A DNA stretch of 64,000 nt from an uncultured Lachnospiraceae bacterium (GTDB lineage: Bacteria; Bacillota; Clostridia; Lachnospirales; Lachnospiraceae). Where the stretch lies: contig CAJUHR010000012.1 in assembly GCA_910586255.1 (NCBI GenBank), positions 2,735-66,734 on the forward strand, read 5' to 3'. The first letter of the stretch is position 1; the number at the start of each line of letters is the position of its first letter. The position numbers and the translations under genes are program-made. Of the stretch, positions 41,665-51,508 are shown in pieces. The notes below the pieces were generated by a model, which saw nothing but the letters and a program-made list of their open reading frames with translations, was not told the DNA's origin and did no database searches.

Positions 41665-42906
41665 ATGAAAAGAAAAACCAACCGATGGCTCCCGGTGCTT
41701 CTGCTCACTCTGTGCCTGACCGGATGCCAGAAAAACAGTGAACCTTCCTTAGAAAATCAACCAATTTCCAATTCTGAAATCATAGCTCTGACCGTCTGGG
41801 GAGCCGCAGAGGACGAGGAGCTGCTGCGGCAGATCATTGATGGATTTAAGGCTGAGTATAAAGATCAGGCTGATTTTGCTATCACCTATGAGCCCCAGAG
41901 TGAGAGTAAATGCACAGATGCCCTCATGGCAGATCTGGAAAATGGGGCAGATGTGTTTGCCTTTGCAGACGACCAGCTGAACACGCTTGTGGCTGCCGGA
42001 GCTCTGGAACCCATAGAAAATGAAGAAACTGTCCGGAGGGAAAATCTTCCGGAAGCGGTTCTTGCAGCATCTGTGAACAATACCCTATATGCCTTGCCTC
42101 TGACTGCGGACAACGGGTATTTTCTCTACTATAATAAACAATATTTTTCAGAAGCAGATATAAAATCCTGGGATCAGATGCTGAATATCGCCGCCAGCCA
42201 TGACAAAAAAATCTCCATGGAATGGTCCTCCGGCTGGTACGTCTATTCTCTGTTTGGCAACACCGGACTTACCGTAGGCCTCAATGATGACGGAATCACC
42301 AATTATTGTACCTGGAACAGCACCGATGGCGCCCTCAAGGGAACCGATGTGGCTCAGGCCATGGTGGATATGGCAGATCATGCTGGATTTGTCAGCACGG
42401 ATGATACCGGATTTCTTCAGGGCGTTCAGGACGGCACCATTATTGCAGGCGTCAATGGCGTATGGAATGCAGTGGCTGTACAAAAAGCCTGGGGCAATCA
42501 CTATGGAGCCGCTAAGCTGCCTTCCTATACCTGTGCCGGGCAGCAGGTACAAATGGCATCCTTCTCTGGCTACAAGCTCATCGGAGTAAATGCCTATTCA
42601 AAGAACCGGGAGTGGGCGACAAAGCTGGCTGAATGGATCTCCAACGAAAAAAATCAGGAGCTGCGTTTTCTTCTGCGGGGTCAGGGGCCTTCTAATATTA
42701 ATGCAGCAGCCTCAGAAGAGGTACAGAAGTCCCCTGCAATCACTGCGCTTTTAGAGCAATCAGAATTTTCTTGTCTGCAGCGGATCGGAGGGAATTTCTG
42801 GGAGCCGGTGTCTGCGTTTACCGCAGAGATTCTGGCTGGCAATCCTTCCGGAGAAGATCTTCAGGCACAGCTTGATACCATGGTTGAGGGGATCACAGCC
42901 CCCTGA
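41665..42906 (+). CDS. Sugar-type ABC transporter substrate-binding lipoprotein
   Basis: A 413-residue protein. The lipobox is LLTLCLTGCQ (cysteine near residue 21). The mature part is a type I extracellular solute-binding fold (EIIALTVWGAAEDEELLRQI; ENGADVFAFADDQLNTLVAAG; LYALPLTADNGYFLYYNKQYF). It is maltose-like in layout. No permease or ATPase follows; instead a chemoreceptor gene begins 39 bases later, so the pair may be a sensing unit, with the binding protein presenting ligand to the receptor. Ligand unknown. Confidence 0.85.
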   Translation: MKRKTNRWLPVLLLTLCLTGCQKNSEPSLENQPISNSEIIALTVWGAAEDEELLRQIIDGFKAEYKDQADFAITYEPQSESKCTDALMADLENGADVFAFADDQLNTLVAAGALEPIENEETVRRENLPEAVLAASVNNTLYALPLTADNGYFLYYNKQYFSEADIKSWDQMLNIAASHDKKISMEWSSGWYVYSLFGNTGLTVGLNDDGITNYCTWNSTDGALKGTDVAQAMVDMADHAGFVSTDDTGFLQGVQDGTIIAGVNGVWNAVAVQKAWGNHYGAAKLPSYTCAGQQVQMASFSGYKLIGVNAYSKNREWATKLAEWISNEKNQELRFLLRGQGPSNINAAASEEVQKSPAITALLEQSEFSCLQRIGGNFWEPVSAFTAEILAGNPSGEDLQAQLDTMVEGITAP

Positions 42907-42945
42907 GCAATATCTATATCAGACTTAAAAGGAGCATCCGGCATC

Positions 42946-44529
42946 ATGAAAAATATCAGTTTAAAGCATCGTTTAATTATCCCTATCATACTTCTCGGGA
43001 TCGTGGCGCTTTTATCCAATGTCCTATCCATTATCAATATCCGTAACGTAAACGCAAGCGCTTCCAATATTGCTGATAATTACATGGATGGCAAAAGCCG
43101 GCTGGCCAAAATCTGTCAGTCGTCTATGGATATTCATAAAATGGCATTGAGTCATATCGTTGCCACAGATTACAACACAATGATCACTCTTGTGAAGCAG
43201 ATCAAGGAGGAGGAAGCCCTTCTGGACCAGATGCTTGCTGAATATGAGCCATATGTGATATCGAAGGATCAAGGACAGTATGAGGCTCTCCTGTCCGATT
43301 ACGATTCCTTCAAGCACGCGCTGGTCCATCTGGTGTGCCTCAGTGCCAGCCACAAAACCCAGGATGCCTATATCCTGGCAAACGGGGATGTTGCCTCCTT
43401 TGCCGATGCCATGGAAGCAGATATTGATGCTCTTAATGCTTCTATCAATGAACAGACCTCCAAAGCCAGATCCCAGCTGTCCATTGTATACATAATATCC
43501 CTGGCTGCGGGCATCGGCTCTGCTTTGGCCTGCATCCTGCTGGTATTTGCAGATCTCAAGCTTATCACAGATTATGTGGTCACTCCTATCAAAAGTATAC
43601 TGGGAATCATACAGGAAAGCTCCGGACGCATCAATGGCATGACAGGCGAGGTTTTAAAAAGGACCCGAGCCTCAAAGGGCAGCGCTGCCAGCCTTTCTTC
43701 TCTCGCGGAACAGCTGTCGGCAACCTTTCAGGAGGTGGCTGGCAATATATCCGTGATCAATGACAATGCAGAGAATGTCCGGCAGGATGTTCTTAATATT
43801 GCAGAAGAATGTGGCTCCATCACCGCTTATACGAGCCAGATGAACACCCGCGCCGATGCCATGCAGAAATCTGCCCAAAACAGTGTGGATATTACCAGCG
43901 CTAAAGCAAAAGAAATCCTGAGTGCTCTTGATGAGTCCATTGAAAAAAGTAAAAGTGTAGATCAGATCAACACTCTTACCAGTGAGCTTTTAAGTATCTC
44001 CCAACAGACGCGGCTTATCGCTCTCAATGCCTCTGTGGAAGCCGCCAATGCGGGTTCTGCCGGGAAAGGCTTTGGAGTTGTCGCCAGAGAGGTACGTGAC
44101 CTGGCCAATTCCAGTCAGGAAGCCGCCAACCGGATCCAGGCCATAAACAATGTGGTCACTTCCGCTGTATACAATCTTTCTGAAAATGCACAGAACCTGA
44201 TTGACTATATGAACCATTCTGTTCTCACAAAATTCCAGGACTTTGTCCAATCCGGCAGCCAGTACAAGGAGGATGCTGCCTATATCCGCCGGACCATGGA
44301 TGAATTTTATGAACATACAGAGCGTCTGAAACATTCCATGTCAGGAATCGCCGATTCCATTGGGACAATTACCAAAGCCATTGATGAGGGCGCCAACGGC
44401 ATTGCCGGTGTGGCTGGCAACACCCGCAATCTTGCAGGGGACATGGAGGACATTACCTGTCGCATGGGAGTGAATCAGGAGGTGGTAAAAGGACTGGAAA
44501 AGGAAACCCGTGTCTTTGACAATCTGTAG
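42946..44529 (+). CDS. Methyl-accepting chemotaxis protein
   Basis: A 527-residue membrane receptor. The first transmembrane segment is at about residues 8-28 (RLIIPIILLGIVALLSNVLS), followed by a four-helix-bundle ligand domain (HKMALSHIVATDYNTM), then a second segment around 183-205 (IISLAAGIGSALACILLVF). The cytoplasmic part ends in the conserved signalling tip RLIALNASVEAANAGSAGKG and FGVVAREVRDLANSS. No che or flagellar genes are nearby, so it may work with a distant pathway or regulate gene expression. It follows the binding-protein gene closely and is likely co-transcribed. Confidence 0.9.
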   Translation: MKNISLKHRLIIPIILLGIVALLSNVLSIINIRNVNASASNIADNYMDGKSRLAKICQSSMDIHKMALSHIVATDYNTMITLVKQIKEEEALLDQMLAEYEPYVISKDQGQYEALLSDYDSFKHALVHLVCLSASHKTQDAYILANGDVASFADAMEADIDALNASINEQTSKARSQLSIVYIISLAAGIGSALACILLVFADLKLITDYVVTPIKSILGIIQESSGRINGMTGEVLKRTRASKGSAASLSSLAEQLSATFQEVAGNISVINDNAENVRQDVLNIAEECGSITAYTSQMNTRADAMQKSAQNSVDITSAKAKEILSALDESIEKSKSVDQINTLTSELLSISQQTRLIALNASVEAANAGSAGKGFGVVAREVRDLANSSQEAANRIQAINNVVTSAVYNLSENAQNLIDYMNHSVLTKFQDFVQSGSQYKEDAAYIRRTMDEFYEHTERLKHSMSGIADSIGTITKAIDEGANGIAGVAGNTRNLAGDMEDITCRMGVNQEVVKGLEKETRVFDNL

Positions 44530-44565
44530 ATGCATAGCTGAATCGTATCATCCGTAAGATGAATC

Positions 44566-45474
44566 TCACTGAAATATTTCCTTCATCAGATCAATCAGAT
44601 ACCTTTCCGACCGATCCAGATATGCATCCTCCCGGCAGACCACATGAACCCCCCAGTTCTCCTCCTGCCGGGAAAATCCGTAGCAGCAAAACCTCTTCTG
44701 TCCTCCCAGCACATCGATGGCCCGCTGGGGGACAAAGGTATATCCCAGCCCGCCGTCCGCCAACTGAACGGCTGAAATACAGCTGGATATCTCCATCACC
44801 CGGGGCGGCACGATCTTATATCTTCTCAGGATTGCATCCGCTCTCTTGCGGATTTCATGTCCTTTCTTTAAAAGGATCACCGGCATTTCTTTTATCTTCG
44901 TCAAATCCACCACGCCATCCTCTCCCTCCAGACAAAGCTCCCTGGTGATAACGCCGGGGGCAATTAAGAGGAACAGGCGCTCCCTGTAAATCAACTCGGT
45001 TTTCATTCCCAGAGGAAGCTCCTCTGATTTTCTCGGGCAAATGAACAGATCCAGCTTTCCCTTCTCCATCAGTTCTATCAATTCATCCGTATGATCCTCA
45101 AAAATAATCACCTCCACCAGGGGATACAGCTCCCGAAAACGTTTCAGCACAGGAGGAAGCATGTAGCCGGCCCGCTCTGTGGGAATCCCCAGCCGAATCT
45201 TCCCCTTCACTCCCTGGCAGATATCCATCAGCTCACGGCGCAGATTTTTGTTGAGACTTAAAATTCTTTGCGCCGTTTCCACATACTTCTCCCCCGCATA
45301 AGTCAGAGCAATGGGATTGGCGCTGCGGTCAAACAGCTTCACCCCCACATCCTGCTCCACCTTGGAGAGAATCTGGCTTAAGGAGGGCTGGGATATGTAC
45401 AGCTTTTTCGCCGCAGCCGTCACGCTTTTACATTCCGCCACCATCGTCACATAGGTCAGTTCCCGAAAATCCAT
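44566..45474 (-). CDS. LysR-type regulator of the tricarboxylate cluster
   Basis: A 302-residue LysR regulator. The N-terminal winged helix is ELTYVTMVAECKSVTAAAKK plus ISQPSLSQILSKVEQDVGVK; the effector domain runs from KIRLGIPTERAGYMLPPVL. The start has AAAGGAGG before it. It is the last gene of the minus-strand cluster AEC carrier - hydratase - PrpF - dehydrogenase - aconitase and probably regulates it in response to a tricarboxylic acid, a common CitR-like role. Confidence 0.85.
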   Translation of the reverse strand: MDFRELTYVTMVAECKSVTAAAKKLYISQPSLSQILSKVEQDVGVKLFDRSANPIALTYAGEKYVETAQRILSLNKNLRRELMDICQGVKGKIRLGIPTERAGYMLPPVLKRFRELYPLVEVIIFEDHTDELIELMEKGKLDLFICPRKSEELPLGMKTELIYRERLFLLIAPGVITRELCLEGEDGVVDLTKIKEMPVILLKKGHEIRKRADAILRRYKIVPPRVMEISSCISAVQLADGGLGYTFVPQRAIDVLGGQKRFCCYGFSRQEENWGVHVVCREDAYLDRSERYLIDLMKEIFQ

Positions 45475-45555
45475 AGAATTTTCCTCCTTTTCGACTTATT
45501 CCGGCCATACCCCGCCGTATCCTCCCTCTTCTCCCTTTTGTGTTTTGCACAGCCT

Positions 45556-46476
45556 CTACAAAAAACGGTCCAAAACCATACACCACAATGGCAGCATTCC
45601 CACGGACAGCAATGTAGTCAGGACAATACACTGGGTGGCAAATTTTTCATCTCCATGATATTTCGCTGCCAGAATCGCTGTTGTGCTCCCGGCAGGCATG
45701 GCTGCCAGCACAACCGCAATTCCTGCCGCCACCGAATCCACCTGAAACAGAATACACCCTGCTAGCACCACTGCCGGAATTGCCACCAGGCGGATGAAGG
45801 AATAGATCACCGTGATTTTCGTAATCATCTTGTGAAATCCTGCATCCGCCAGCACTGTCCCGATAAAAAGCATGGTCATAGCCGTGGTACAGCCGCCCAG
45901 ACTGTCCACCGCCTTTTTGAGGAAAACCGGCAGGGGAAGCTGTGTCACCATCAAAACAATCCCAATCTCAACGGCAATAATACAAGGATGTCTCAGCACC
46001 TTTTTTATGACTTCCTTTTTCCCCGGACTTTCCGTAAAATAGGAAATCCCCGCTGACCACATGACAATCCTCTGAGGGATCAGATAGATGGAGGCATACA
46101 AAAGCCCCAGAGAGCCATACAGCCCCTCTGCCACCGGGTTCCCCAGAAATCCCGCATTGGAGCAGACTGTGCCATATTGCAGGATCACCCGCTGGCTTTT
46201 GGGCACTCTTTTATAGCAAAATCCGCTGATCAGCATACAAAGCAGCTGTAGCGCCAGAGAGACCATCAGGATCTGCAGGCCGGAAATCAGCATTTCCTTA
46301 TCAAAAGTGGTATAAAACGCCCCGATAATGTTGCAGGGAAGAATGATATCCACAATCAGATCCGTCAAAACTTTCCTTCCCTCCCCAGTGATAATATTCT
46401 TTTTCCTCAAAAACACCCCTGCTCCAATGAGCAAAAACATCATTGCCTGAAGACTCAAAAGTCCGTTCCGTTCCAT
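45556..46476 (-). CDS. AEC (auxin efflux carrier) family transporter
   Basis: A 306-residue membrane protein with about ten hydrophobic segments. Typical AEC text is AMMFLLIGAGVFLRKKNIIT at the start, CSNAGFLGNPVAEGLYG in the middle, and AIVVLAAMPAGSTTAILAAK-like text (VVLAAMPAGSTTAILA) near the end. Family members carry malate, other dicarboxylates or citrate-related acids across the membrane. Its place beside aconitase and PrpF genes makes an organic acid substrate likely. It has its own promoter after the terminator of the upstream gene. Confidence 0.85.
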   Translation of the reverse strand: MERNGLLSLQAMMFLLIGAGVFLRKKNIITGEGRKVLTDLIVDIILPCNIIGAFYTTFDKEMLISGLQILMVSLALQLLCMLISGFCYKRVPKSQRVILQYGTVCSNAGFLGNPVAEGLYGSLGLLYASIYLIPQRIVMWSAGISYFTESPGKKEVIKKVLRHPCIIAVEIGIVLMVTQLPLPVFLKKAVDSLGGCTTAMTMLFIGTVLADAGFHKMITKITVIYSFIRLVAIPAVVLAGCILFQVDSVAAGIAVVLAAMPAGSTTAILAAKYHGDEKFATQCIVLTTLLSVGMLPLWCMVLDRFL

Positions 46477-46541
46477 CTTGCTTCCTCCCCTGTTCTGCCA
46501 ATAAACGATGGTCTTTTTATATTTTCTGTTGTAAGTATAGG

Positions 46542-46567
46542 AAAAAAGGGACTTTTTTACAAGTCCC
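46542..46567 (-). terminator. Terminator after the hydratase, overlapping the AEC promoter
   Basis: On the minus strand GGGACTT, loop, AAGTCCC and then TTTTTT. The same bases hold TTGTAA, 17 bases, TATACT, a promoter for the AEC gene whose -35 lies in the stem. Readthrough and initiation may interfere with each other. Confidence 0.7.
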
Positions 46568-46620
46568 CCTCCGCCTTTATTATGGTGTTATTTCTTTGTG
46601 GCATGTTACTGCTCCGCCCG

Positions 46621-48807
46621 CTATCCCTTGTAATAATTAATCAGGCTCCCCGCCAGCAAAATCTTCCGCTCATCCTCTGTCAGGTTGTCCAGCGTACATT
46701 GAAGGGTTCCGGCTGTCTCCACCCCGCCTTCTTCCGGCAGACCCAGTATCTGAAGTTCCACAGCCTCTTGCTTTTCTTCAATCACCTGGCGGATATTTCT
46801 TATAAAGATCCAGGTGTCTGTTGGCAGTTTCCAGTCTTTCTCTGTCCGAAGAGGCAGGATGCCCCAGTTGATCAGGTTGGAACGGTACCGCTTGGTGGCA
46901 TACTCGTTGGCAATGTTGGCAAAACCGCCCAGCACCTTCTGGCAGCTGGCTGCCTGTTCTCTGGAAGAACCGTCACCGATCTGCTGGCTTACCATGACGC
47001 TGCCGATAAGGATATCCTCCAGGCCGCACTGCTCCCGGGTGCATAGAACCGTCAGTATATTCTTCAGGCCATTTGCATATGCCCCGCCTTGGTTTTCTGT
47101 TGTCCCGGCCTTCTCGGATATCCGGCTTTCTTCTGCTCCCGCCTGATCTTCCTTCTCCCCGGCTGCTTTACAAAAGCCGCCGGCTGCTGCCCACGCCTGC
47201 CGCTGCCTTTCCATCTCCCGCACGGCCTTGGCCCGGCCCACATAGTCCTTGTCCCGGCTGATCATGGTATACTCGGAGATCTTCTCCGGGTTGGAGCGGA
47301 AGGAGGATGCCTCTCCTGAGGGAATCAACTCGTCTGTGGTCACAGACCCCTCATAGGAACCGGCCACCCGTAAAAGCAGGTGTTTTCTTAAGGGAGCCAT
47401 CTCTGGCCAGTCGGCGATATTCGGCCCCAGCACCAGCTTTTCTTCGGCGTCCCCTTTGCCGAAATTGTCAAAAACCTGATTTTTGTATATTTGCTCATTA
47501 AAATGGTAAGTCAGGCTCCGGTACTCCACAGAAAGTTCCGTGGCTGCCGTCAGCCTTCCCCCATTGCGCACCGTGGCGGCAATGGAACGGGCATCCATCA
47601 GGCAGGCGGCCGCCATCTGTCCCTGCCCCGGCTTGGAACCCTCCCGGTTGGGATAGTTCCTGGTCATGTGGCGGATGCTCACCTGGTTGTCCGCCGGCAC
47701 ATCGGTCACCCCAAAGCAGGGCCCGCAGATCGCCGGGCGCAAGGTCACGCCGCAGACAGCCAGTTCCCCGGCGATTCCCTGTCTCAACAGTTCCGCCATC
47801 ACCGGCAGACTGGCAGGATTGACCCCCACGCTCAGCCCGTTTCCGGGAATCCCATATCCTTTCAGGATGTCCGCCATGGCCACAATATTTTCAAAAAGGC
47901 CTCCCGAGCAGCCGCTGACCAGGGCCTGATCTACATAGAATCCCCCATCCCTTACATGGGACATGATGGAAAACGGCTTTCCCTTCGGGCCTTTGATCTT
48001 CTGCCCCTCTGCCTCCACCGCCTCCAGGATTTCCTCCATCCTCTCCTGAAACTCCCGGATGGGCATGGCATTGCTGGGATGGAAGGGCAGGGCAATCATA
48101 CACTCCACCTGGGACAAATCAATGTCAATCAGGCCGTCATACCAGGCGCCGTCCTCTGGCATCAGCTTTTGGTAGGCATCCTCTCTTCCATGCTCCCCCA
48201 GATACTCCCTGGTCCGTTGATCTGTACACCAGATACTTGACAAGGCGGCGCTCTCCGTGGTCATCACGTCAATGCCCATGCGGTATTCCATGGAGAGATT
48301 TCCAATGCCAGGCCCTACAAATTCCAGGATTTTGTTCTTGTTGAATTTATTTTTAAAGGTGGCAGCCACCAGAGCCAGTGCCACATCCTGGGGGCCCACC
48401 CCCGGCCTGGGACTTCCGGTCAGCCGCACAGCCAGAACCGGCGGCATTTTCAAATCATAGGTGCGGCCCAAAAGCTGCTTGGCCACCTCCCCGCCTCCCT
48501 CTCCGATTCCCATGGTTCCCAGGGCGCCGTAGCGGGTATGGCTGTCCGAGCCTAAGATCATCCTTCCTCCCCCGGCCATCCTCTCCCTCATATACTGGTG
48601 AAGGACTGCCCGGTAGGGAGGCACGAAAATCCCTCCGTACTTTTTAGCATTTCCCAGGCCGAACACATGGTCGTCCTCGTTGATGGTCCCTCCTACGGCA
48701 CACAAGGTGTGGTGGCAGTTGGAAAGGACATAGGGCACCGGAAATTTCCGGATGCCGCTGGCCCGGGCCGTCTGTAAAATGTTGACGTAATTATTGTCCG
48801 GAGACAC
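46621..48807 (-). CDS. Aconitase-superfamily hydratase, N-terminus apparently short
   Basis: 728 residues from a GTG at 48807. It has the aconitase fold: LSNCHHTLCAVGGTINEDDH, ILGSDSHTRYGALGTMGIGEG, then a cysteine pair in AICGPCFGVTDVPA and a third cysteine in VSGCSGGLF, all expected to bind [4Fe-4S]. The C-terminal domain has GDGSSREQAA. Similar text continues upstream in this frame (ENLKLTFDALVSPDN) inside prpF but without any start, and the usual first 50-70 residues of the domain are missing, so it may be truncated or misread. Next to PrpF and aconitase it probably hydrates an unsaturated tricarboxylate. Confidence 0.75.
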   Translation of the reverse strand: MSPDNNYVNILQTARASGIRKFPVPYVLSNCHHTLCAVGGTINEDDHVFGLGNAKKYGGIFVPPYRAVLHQYMRERMAGGGRMILGSDSHTRYGALGTMGIGEGGGEVAKQLLGRTYDLKMPPVLAVRLTGSPRPGVGPQDVALALVAATFKNKFNKNKILEFVGPGIGNLSMEYRMGIDVMTTESAALSSIWCTDQRTREYLGEHGREDAYQKLMPEDGAWYDGLIDIDLSQVECMIALPFHPSNAMPIREFQERMEEILEAVEAEGQKIKGPKGKPFSIMSHVRDGGFYVDQALVSGCSGGLFENIVAMADILKGYGIPGNGLSVGVNPASLPVMAELLRQGIAGELAVCGVTLRPAICGPCFGVTDVPADNQVSIRHMTRNYPNREGSKPGQGQMAAACLMDARSIAATVRNGGRLTAATELSVEYRSLTYHFNEQIYKNQVFDNFGKGDAEEKLVLGPNIADWPEMAPLRKHLLLRVAGSYEGSVTTDELIPSGEASSFRSNPEKISEYTMISRDKDYVGRAKAVREMERQRQAWAAAGGFCKAAGEKEDQAGAEESRISEKAGTTENQGGAYANGLKNILTVLCTREQCGLEDILIGSVMVSQQIGDGSSREQAASCQKVLGGFANIANEYATKRYRSNLINWGILPLRTEKDWKLPTDTWIFIRNIRQVIEEKQEAVELQILGLPEEGGVETAGTLQCTLDNLTEDERKILLAGSLINYYKG

Positions 48808-48827
48808 AAGGGCATCAAAGGTCAGCT

Positions 48828-49958
48828 TTAAGTTCTCCCTGTCCCCTCCATGATTCTCCTGGCCGTCCTCTGCACTGCCACGCTGGGCAGCCGGAGTTCT
48901 CCGTTCTCCTTCTCTATGTAGGGATACATGGTCATCACGCCGCTGGGATGGCCGATGCGCACGGTCTCCCGGCCCGCTGCCGGGGCTCCGATAGTCTTCC
49001 AGATCACGGAACCTTCCAGGAATGCCGCCACGGAAATGGAACTTGCCGATGTGAGGGGACAGGCCTTATGGCATTTAAACACGGAGATCACCCGGGCGCA
49101 CATATCCATGTCCTCCATCTTTACCGTCTGGCCGGCGATATCCGTGAAGGATACCGGTTTTGTAAAGAATCCCACCTTGGGCACTGCCGGAGAATTGGCT
49201 GCGGCATCCTCCAGATCTTTGGCAAAGCCCATGAGGCAGGCTGACGTACCCCGGATTTTCTCCAGCAAATCGCACACCTCTTTGTTCTGGTTGATCTCCT
49301 CCGGCAATTCTGTGCCCTTCATGCCGATGTCTTCTGCCCGGACCAATACCATGGGGTTGGACACATCTAAAATGGTGGCTTCGATTTTGCCGAACCCGGG
49401 AATGTCCAGCACATCCAGCGCATTTCCCGTAGGCAGAAGCTTCCCGGTCTTAGCGCCTGCCGGGTTTAAGAAATTCACCTTCAGTTCAGCCGCCGTCCCG
49501 TCAACCCCGGCGATCTGGCAGTCGCCGTCCCGGGCAAAAGTCTCGTTCTCACAGGGCACCACCACATTGATGTATTTGTCTGTGTTCCGGTTCAGCATCC
49601 GCACGGTCACAGCCGGCTCTGCGGCCTCCACCATGCCTTCCTCCACCGCATAGGGCCCCACGGCAGCGGTCATGTTTCCGCAATTGGACTTGTAATCCAC
49701 CTGGCTTTTTCCCACAATCACCTGTCCTACCAGATACTCCACATCCACATCCTTTTCCTCGCTCTTCCACACAATGACGATCTTGTTGTTGGAGGACACG
49801 GTACCTCCCATGCCGTCAATCTGCTTCGGATCCGGATCTCCCATGGCCTGTAAAAAAATGCTGTCCCACAAAGACCGGTCCTCTGGCAAATCCTCCCGAT
49901 GGAACATGCAGCCCTTGCTGGTTCCGCCCCGCATAAATACTGTCTTAAACTTTCTCAT
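48828..49958 (-). CDS. PrpF-family isomerase
   Basis: A 376-residue PrpF protein, likely a 2-methylaconitate cis-trans isomerase or 4-oxalomesaconate tautomerase, acting on aconitate-type acids without cofactor. The start KTVFMRGGTSKGCMFHREDL is the family signature with its catalytic cysteine, and DYKSNCGNMTAAVGPYAVEE carries the second one (the two-cysteine diaminopimelate-epimerase fold). The end IGHPSGVMTMYP is also conserved. Position beside an aconitase-family hydratase suggests it moves a double bond before hydration. It is 20 bases from the next gene, and GGGAG precedes its own start. Confidence 0.85.
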   Translation of the reverse strand: MRKFKTVFMRGGTSKGCMFHREDLPEDRSLWDSIFLQAMGDPDPKQIDGMGGTVSSNNKIVIVWKSEEKDVDVEYLVGQVIVGKSQVDYKSNCGNMTAAVGPYAVEEGMVEAAEPAVTVRMLNRNTDKYINVVVPCENETFARDGDCQIAGVDGTAAELKVNFLNPAGAKTGKLLPTGNALDVLDIPGFGKIEATILDVSNPMVLVRAEDIGMKGTELPEEINQNKEVCDLLEKIRGTSACLMGFAKDLEDAAANSPAVPKVGFFTKPVSFTDIAGQTVKMEDMDMCARVISVFKCHKACPLTSASSISVAAFLEGSVIWKTIGAPAAGRETVRIGHPSGVMTMYPYIEKENGELRLPSVAVQRTARRIMEGTGRT

Positions 49959-50148
49959 TTTTGCCGCTCCCTTCTACACATATTTTTTTACCTGCCTTAC
50001 CGTATACGATTCCCTTTATTTCCGCAGGTGCAGGCAATGGTCCCAAACGCCAATGGCGCATGACCAGCACCGACCGAAGCAAAGCACAGACCCCCCACTG
50101 CCCTGTAACGCAGCAAGCTTGATACCCAGTTGCTTACAGCGAGGTTTT
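49959..50148. other. Spacer between dehydrogenase and prpF
   Basis: About 190 bases without a frame of interest. Behind the dehydrogenase stop, CTGTAAGCAA and an imperfect partner TTGCTGCGTTACAG could form a stem, possibly an attenuator or mRNA-processing point; no U run follows. Confidence 0.35.
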
Positions 50149-51309
50149 TCATTTCAACTGGTCAATGGTTTCCAGCAAATAATCTGTAAACTCCTTCGCG
50201 CTTGCATCCTCCCTAAAGGTGGTCAGCACCATCTTCCGCTCCGTGACGGTACAGATATCCAGAGCTTTATCCAAAATCTGCTTCCGGTCTCCGTAGCCGA
50301 TGTGAGCCATCATCATGCCCACCGCACGAATCAGGCTGCATGGATCTGCATACTCGCCCCGGTTATGCTCGATCAGGAAAGGAGCCGTCCCGTGAATCGC
50401 CTCAAACATGGCATATCTGTTGCCTAAGTTGGAGGAGGAGGCTGTGCCTAAGCCGCCCTGGTGCTCCGCCGCCACATCCGTCACAATATCCCCGTACAGG
50501 TTGGGAAGGACGATCACCTCAATCCCCTTGTTAAATTCCGGATCCAGCATCTTGGCGCACATGGCATCCACCAACCGCTCCTGAATCTCGATCTCCGGGT
50601 ACTCCTCCCCCACCTTTCTCACGGCCTTGATAAAGTTGCCGTCCGCCAGCTTGACAATGTTTGCCTTGGTGACAATGGTGACATTTTTCTTCCCGTTCTT
50701 TCTGGCAAAATCAAAGGCTGCCCGGGCAATTCTCTCGCTTCCCTGCTTAGTCTGCACCTTAAAGTCCACAGCCAGATCTTCATTGACCTGAATGCCCTTA
50801 TTTCCCCAGATATACTCACCCTCAATATTTTCCCGGAAAAATGTCCAGTCAATATTTTTGTCCGGAATCTTGATGGGACGGACAGCCGCAAACAATTCCA
50901 GCCCCCGGCGCAACAGGCTATTGGCGCTGACCAGGTTCGGCCAGGGATCCGAGGCCCTGGGTGTCACCATGGGTCCCTTTAAGATCACGTTGCATTTCTT
51001 TACTTCCTCAAAGACTTCATCGGGAAGGCTCTGCAGCTTTGCGGCGCGGTTCTCGATGGTCATTCCCTCAATGACTCGGATCTCCACCTTTCCGCTCTCA
51101 ACCTCCGGCCCCATCAGATTGCGAAGCACACGCAGTGCCTGCTCCATAATGATCGGCCCTATTCCGTCCCCCGGCAATACGCCCACCACAATCTTGTCAA
51201 TCTTAGAATAGTCGGTGATCTCGTTGTCCTTTTTCATCCTCTCAATCCGCTCAAATTCCGATTGAATCAGTCCTCCGAATTTTTCCTGTGCTTCCTTAAT
51301 CCCGCTCAT
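50149..51309 (-). CDS. Isocitrate/isopropylmalate-type dehydrogenase
   Basis: A 386-residue beta-decarboxylating dehydrogenase. GVLPGDGIGPIIMEQALRVL is the nucleotide-fold start, and substrate-site arginines lie in TPRASDPWPNLVSANSLLRR and FRENIEGEYIWGNKG. Metal ligands are in NLYGDIVTDVAAEHQGGLG. The final AIHGTAPFL lies in the cofactor loop. The family converts a 2-hydroxy-tricarboxylate to a 2-oxo acid plus CO2. Next to aconitase it is best read as isocitrate dehydrogenase; NAD or NADP use and homoisocitrate activity remain open. GGAGAAGGAAA precedes its ATG. Confidence 0.8.
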   Translation of the reverse strand: MSGIKEAQEKFGGLIQSEFERIERMKKDNEITDYSKIDKIVVGVLPGDGIGPIIMEQALRVLRNLMGPEVESGKVEIRVIEGMTIENRAAKLQSLPDEVFEEVKKCNVILKGPMVTPRASDPWPNLVSANSLLRRGLELFAAVRPIKIPDKNIDWTFFRENIEGEYIWGNKGIQVNEDLAVDFKVQTKQGSERIARAAFDFARKNGKKNVTIVTKANIVKLADGNFIKAVRKVGEEYPEIEIQERLVDAMCAKMLDPEFNKGIEVIVLPNLYGDIVTDVAAEHQGGLGTASSSNLGNRYAMFEAIHGTAPFLIEHNRGEYADPCSLIRAVGMMMAHIGYGDRKQILDKALDICTVTERKMVLTTFREDASAKEFTDYLLETIDQLK

Positions 51310-51508
51310 TTTCCTTCTCCTTACTACAATTTAAGCTTTTCCTGTTATTCTGAGTTATCCTGTTTCACTTTCCTGATCGCTGTCTCTTTTTATTTCTGCT
51401 TTTCCGGTTTCTTCTCTCTTTCGGGCTCTGCCCCCCGGAACTCTGCTCCTTTGGGGGGCTACCCTTCTCGGAACTCTGCTCCTTTAGAGCTTCTGCCCTT
51501 TCTCTTTC
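51310..51508. other. Spacer with a 17-bp direct repeat
   Basis: The word CGGAACTCTGCTCCTTT occurs at 51436-51452 and again at 51469-51485, a period of 33 bases. The region has no start codon in a useful frame. Meaning unknown. Confidence 0.5.
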
